A stretch of 64,000 nucleotides of DNA from Planctomycetaceae bacterium. GTDB lineage: Bacteria > Planctomycetota > Planctomycetia > Gemmatales > Gemmataceae. The notes under the pieces are model-generated. The model was not told the origin of the DNA and searched no databases. It saw only the letters and a program-made list of their open reading frames with translations. Made by a program: the position numbers and the translations under genes. Within the stretch, counting starts at the first letter, position 1, and each line of letters opens with the position of its first letter. The stretch lies in assembly GCA_013823135.1 (NCBI GenBank), contig PNLP01000006.1, forward strand, positions 62,001-126,000, given 5' to 3'. This document shows, one piece after another, positions 61,401 to 64,000 of this stretch.

Positions 61401-64000
61401 CGAAGCACGACTACATCACCCACCTGTGCGTCGAAGGGGCGTGCCAGCACAACCTCAAGAACGTGTCCGCAAGCCTTCCACGCGAGAAGATGAGCGTGTT
61501 TTGTGGGCCGTCCGGTTCCGGGAAGTCTTCACTGGCTCTGGATACCATCTACGCCGAGGGGCAGCGGCGCTACGTCGAAAGCCTGTCGAGTTACGCCCGG
61601 CAGTTCCTGGGACAGGTGCAGAAGCCGCGGGTCGAGCACATCACCGGGCTGTCGCCGGCCATCAGCATCGAGCAGAAGACGACGAGCAAAAGCCCCCGTT
61701 CAACCGTTGGCACCGTGACGGAGATTTACGACTACCTTCGCATCCTGTTCGCACGCCTGGGTGAGCGCCACTGCCCGAGTTGCAATCGCGCCGTTGGCAC
61801 GCAGACCGCCGATGAGATCGTTGACAAAGTGTTGTCACTCCCGGAGGGAAGCAAGCTGTACATCATGGCTCCACTGGAGCGCTCCGGGCAGGAGAAGTAC
61901 GACACGCTGTGGGAGGAGATTCGCCGGGCGGGGTACACAAAGATGCGCATCGACGGCAAGAGTTACGCCATCGACGAACCACCCGCGATCGACCACCGCC
62001 GCAAGCATGCGGTGGAAGTCGTCATCGACCGGAACGTCGTGAAGCCCGGCACACGCACCCGCATCGCCGAGGCAGTCGAACAAGCTCTCGATCTGGGTCG
62101 CGGCGTCATGCACATCGCCCACGTCGAAGCGGACAAGGATGAACCCAAATGGCGGGTCGAGAAGTTCTCCCAACACCTGGCGTGTGAGCACTGCAACCTG
62201 AGCTTCGAGCCGCTGAACCCGCACAACTACTCGTTTAACAGCCCGCTCGGGTGGTGCCCAACATGCGAGGGGCTGGGCTTCCAGCGTGGAGCGAACCAGA
62301 ACCTCCTCATCGGTGACACCGCGTTGTCACTCCGGCAGGGTGCGGTCACTGCGTGGCCAACGCTCGAACCCGGTTCCGCGTGGTTGCCGTTCGCCGAGGC
62401 ACTTGCGAAGCACGGCGGCTTCGACCTCGATACGCCGTTCGAGAAACTCGCCGCGGAACACCAACGCGCCATCACCCACGGGATGGGCGAAACGTGGATT
62501 TCTTTGATGGCGGCGAAGCCGCAAGCGGCTTCAAGAGCCAAGAAGACTCTTGCGGCTTCGGACCGAACCCCCAAGTTCCAGTACAAGGGGCTGTTCCCCG
62601 CGATCGACGAGGCGTCTCGTGTTTCGTGGGTCTATCGCTACCGTCTCGATCACGTTGTGGATGAAGTCCCCTGCACTGCCTGCCGTGGAGCCCGCATCCG
62701 ATCCGATGCCGCCGCGACACAGTTCAACGGGCTTCGGCTCGGCCAAGTTTGCGACAAGCCACTCGGCGACACGCTCGCCATGTTCACGGAGCTGGCACCG
62801 ACGAAGGCTGTTCAACAGGTCGCTGGCGAGGTCGTTCGAGAGATCACTAACCGCTTGAAGTTCCTGGTCGATGTCGGCCTGGATTACCTGACGCTCGCAC
62901 GCCCCGGACCCACGCTTTCTGGCGGCGAGGCACAGCGAATCCGCCTCGCGTCACAGATTGGTAGCGGGCTCACCGGCGTGCTGTACGTGCTCGATGAACC
63001 GACCATCGGCTTGCACCCACGCGACAACGAGCGACTGCTTGAAGCCCTGAAGCGGCTCCGCGACCTGGGCAACACGCTCGTTCTGGTGGAGCACGACCGC
63101 GAAGTAATCGCGGCTGCGGACTATCTGCTCGACTTCGGCCCCGGAGCCGGCGACCACGGCGGCGAAATCACTTCTGCCGGTACCCCGAAGCAGGTGTTAA
63201 AGGACACGAACTCGCTCACCGGGAAGTATCTCAGCGGTAAGCTGGCGATACCCGTCCCCACCAATCGACGAACGAGTTCCGCGAACAAGATCAGCATCAT
63301 TGGAGCGAGACAGCACAACCTGAAGAATGTCGATGTCGATATCCCGCTCGGGTCGTTCGTCGCGGTTACTGGGGTCAGCGGTTCCGGTAAGTCGTCGCTG
63401 GTGAATGAGGTGCTTTACAATACGCTCGCACGCAAATTGAACCGCGCCCAGACCCCCGGTGCGGCCCACGACGACATCCGCGGCCTCGATCATCTCGACA
63501 AGATTATCGCGGTCGATCAAGACCCACTGGGCAACTCGCCATCGTCGAACCCGGCGACCTACACCGGCGTGTTCGATTTGATCCGCGAGGTCTTCGCTCG
63601 ACTCCCCGAATCCAAGGTTCGAGGCTACCACCCGCGGCGCTTCAGCTTCAACCAAAAGGGGGGTCGGTGCGACGCCTGCGAAGGGATGGGGCAGAAGAAG
63701 ATCGAGATGCACTTCCTCCCGGATGTGTGGGTCGAGTGCGACACGTGCCACGGCACTCGCTACAACCCCGAAACGCTCGCGGTTCAGTACCACGGCAAGA
63801 GCATCGCCGACGTGCTGACCATGCGAATCGGCGAGGCACTCGAACTCTTCGGCAACATTCCCAAGATCCGCCAGATTCTTCAAACGCTCGACGATGTGGG
63901 CCTGGGGTACATGGCACTCGGCCAACCCGCACCCACCATGTCCGGTGGCGAGGCTCAGCGGGTGAAACTGGCTGCCGAACTCGCACGCCCCAGCACCGGG
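58412..64000 (+). CDS. uvrA: Fused double UvrA (two complete UvrA units, runs off the right edge)
   Basis: Excinuclease ABC damage-recognition ATPase for nucleotide excision repair. At least 1863 residues in one frame. Unit 1 (about 1-975) and unit 2 (about 1005 onward) each contain two ABC ATPase domains. The Walker A sites lie near 33 (GVSGSGKSS), 660, 1033 (GPSGSGKSS) and 1654; the LSGGEAQR signatures lie near 508, 867, 1503 and 1843 (the last reads MSGGEAQR). CXXC zinc-module cysteines occur in both units (HCPKCE, YACTYCN, CPDCDG; HCPSCN, LACEHCN, CPTCEG). UvrA normally acts as a homodimer of about 950-residue chains; here the dimer is covalently built in. AGGAGG at 58395-58400 supports the ATG at 58412. 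Confidence 0.95.
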   Translation, partial: MDTQTIVVRGAREHNLRGVNLELPRNKLIVFTGVSGSGKSSLAFDTIYAEGQRRYVESLSSYARQFLGQLPKPDVDYIGGLSPSVSIQQKTAGRNPRSTVGTITEVSDFLRVMYARLGQGHCPKCERPITAQTREQIIGRILALPEGARFLVMAPVVRGQKGEFKDFFADMVKRGYVRARVDGKHVKLTDDLKLDKRIKHTIEIVVDRLKADPNQRPRIAEAVEQALNLATGNLIISVEPEVTTGRESPGELDQQPALAEDTLLSAHYACTYCNISYEPPTPQLFSFNSPHGMCPDCDGLGNKFTFDPGLLIPDPTVSFYDGAIPLVGPLKGMGRWRKHIFEGVGKSLGIDLKTPWNKLPATHQELILNGSGDSHIVWEWKQRGGKVWKHGGKWEGIVPQMLSQFKKTAAGPRRMQLEKYMRVVRCPACQGQRLNPQARNVRVGGRTLIDLGHTSIGELVPWFDEYEKTISHTAKIIAGELLKEIRGRLGFLLNVGLHYLSLDRSAPTLSGGEAQRIRLAGQIGSGLVGVLYVLDEPSIGLHPRDNAQLLASLERLRDMGNTVLVVEHDEETMRAADYLVDFGPGPGIRGGHVVAAGTPAEVFANKASLTGQYLTGVKEIAVPAKRRPGKGQSLQIVGATHHNLKNVKVDIPLGMFVCITGVSGSGKSSLVNDVLRGGLAAALASAGRKPAVEESETDDETPEEVATALCDRIEGASNIDKVIDIDQTPIGRTPRSNPATYIKLWDEIRSLYATMPDAKVRGYQPGRFSFNKPGGRCEACEGNGSNRLEMDFLADVWVQCPVCEGRRFNRETLQVRYRGKSIQDVLEMEVAEALEHFEHVPKIRPMLQTLHDVGLDYIKLGQPSPTLSGGEAQRIKLAKELVRKGTGKTLYILDEPTTGLHFEDTRKLLEVLHGFAEQGNTVLVIEHSLDVIKTADWLIDMGPDGGSGGGRVVVAGTPEKVAKCRESYTGRSLAPILYPKKKARGGKALAKPKTPTTKHDYITHLCVEGACQHNLKNVSASLPREKMSVFCGPSGSGKSSLALDTIYAEGQRRYVESLSSYARQFLGQVQKPRVEHITGLSPAISIEQKTTSKSPRSTVGTVTEIYDYLRILFARLGERHCPSCNRAVGTQTADEIVDKVLSLPEGSKLYIMAPLERSGQEKYDTLWEEIRRAGYTKMRIDGKSYAIDEPPAIDHRRKHAVEVVIDRNVVKPGTRTRIAEAVEQALDLGRGVMHIAHVEADKDEPKWRVEKFSQHLACEHCNLSFEPLNPHNYSFNSPLGWCPTCEGLGFQRGANQNLLIGDTALSLRQGAVTAWPTLEPGSAWLPFAEALAKHGGFDLDTPFEKLAAEHQRAITHGMGETWISLMAAKPQAASRAKKTLAASDRTPKFQYKGLFPAIDEASRVSWVYRYRLDHVVDEVPCTACRGARIRSDAAATQFNGLRLGQVCDKPLGDTLAMFTELAPTKAVQQVAGEVVREITNRLKFLVDVGLDYLTLARPGPTLSGGEAQRIRLASQIGSGLTGVLYVLDEPTIGLHPRDNERLLEALKRLRDLGNTLVLVEHDREVIAAADYLLDFGPGAGDHGGEITSAGTPKQVLKDTNSLTGKYLSGKLAIPVPTNRRTSSANKISIIGARQHNLKNVDVDIPLGSFVAVTGVSGSGKSSLVNEVLYNTLARKLNRAQTPGAAHDDIRGLDHLDKIIAVDQDPLGNSPSSNPATYTGVFDLIREVFARLPESKVRGYHPRRFSFNQKGGRCDACEGMGQKKIEMHFLPDVWVECDTCHGTRYNPETLAVQYHGKSIADVLTMRIGEALELFGNIPKIRQILQTLDDVGLGYMALGQPAPTMSGGEAQRVKLAAELARPSTG
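62514..62560. repeat. Palindromic element inside the uvrA coding sequence
   Basis: GAAGCCGC-AA-GCGGCTTC forms a hairpin at 62515-62532, and CGAAGCCGCAAG (62514-62525) pairs again with CTTGCGGCTTCG (62549-62560). It encodes the linker [20 protein letters not shown] just before the conserved [11 protein letters not shown] segment of unit 2. Confidence 0.6.

Overview
The window looks like a chromosomal segment of a planctomycete, most probably of the Gemmata lineage (Gemmatales). The support is the gene families: three DUF1501 proteins, three planctomycete-type cytochrome/PSD1 proteins (DUF1549/DUF1553), secreted WD40 proteins, a PVC-type heme-binding dehydrogenase, a VIT/von Willebrand A protein, Tat-exported sugar phosphate isomerase-like proteins, a Hanks-type kinase and an ECF sigma factor with a membrane anti-sigma protein. 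Base composition is GC-rich. It falls in ung and in the accA/kinase stretch. I found no rRNA, tRNA, CRISPR array, transposase or integrase.

Layout. 1-5100 (minus): start of a THUMP-type RNA methyltransferase, a small membrane protein behind glyA, a HAD hydrolase and a secreted WD40 protein, with a 31-bp perfect inverted repeat between the last two. 5256-12626 (plus): hemolysin III-like protein, DUF1501 protein, two tandem-duplicated lipoproteins, a cytochrome/PSD1 protein and an FAD oxidoreductase. 12628-16521: carbon-nitrogen hydrolase, acetyl-CoA synthetase and a TIGR01777 epimerase frameshifted near its C-terminus. 16589-28260: two more DUF1501 plus cytochrome/PSD1 pairs, one in a minus-strand run with a small membrane protein and a WD40/PPC protein, the other divergent from it on the plus strand. 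28758-33680: ung, an M20 peptidase, an NTF2-like protein, a Tat isomerase-like protein and two small proteins. 33885-42823 (plus): lpxD-lpxI (lipid A), a degenerate GH10-like protein, a DMT transporter, a ceramidase-like protein and a PVC-type cytochrome dehydrogenase. 42871-48054 (minus): RNA 2'-phosphotransferase, class III aminotransferase, zinc/manganese-type ABC permease, UPF0718 permease and a His-rich TIGR03943 protein; the last three look like a metal-handling block. 48078-53404 (minus): Gfo/Idh/MocA oxidoreductase, then ferredoxin-NADP reductase, kinase and accA in one run, preceded by another isomerase-like protein. 53490-58188 (minus): VIT/vWA protein, anti-sigma-like protein and ECF sigma factor. 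58412 to the right edge: a giant UvrA consisting of two complete UvrA units in one reading frame.

Points most worth a second look: the fused double UvrA, with a palindromic element inside one linker; a pair of inverted Xer/dif-like sites upstream of the Gfo/Idh/MocA gene; a perfect 70-bp tandem duplication across the permease/TIGR03943 junction; a metal-binding motif shared by two membrane proteins of the same block; twin hairpins with the same loop after the NTF2-like gene; and the repeated DUF1501-cytochrome pairs with unusual CX4CH motifs.
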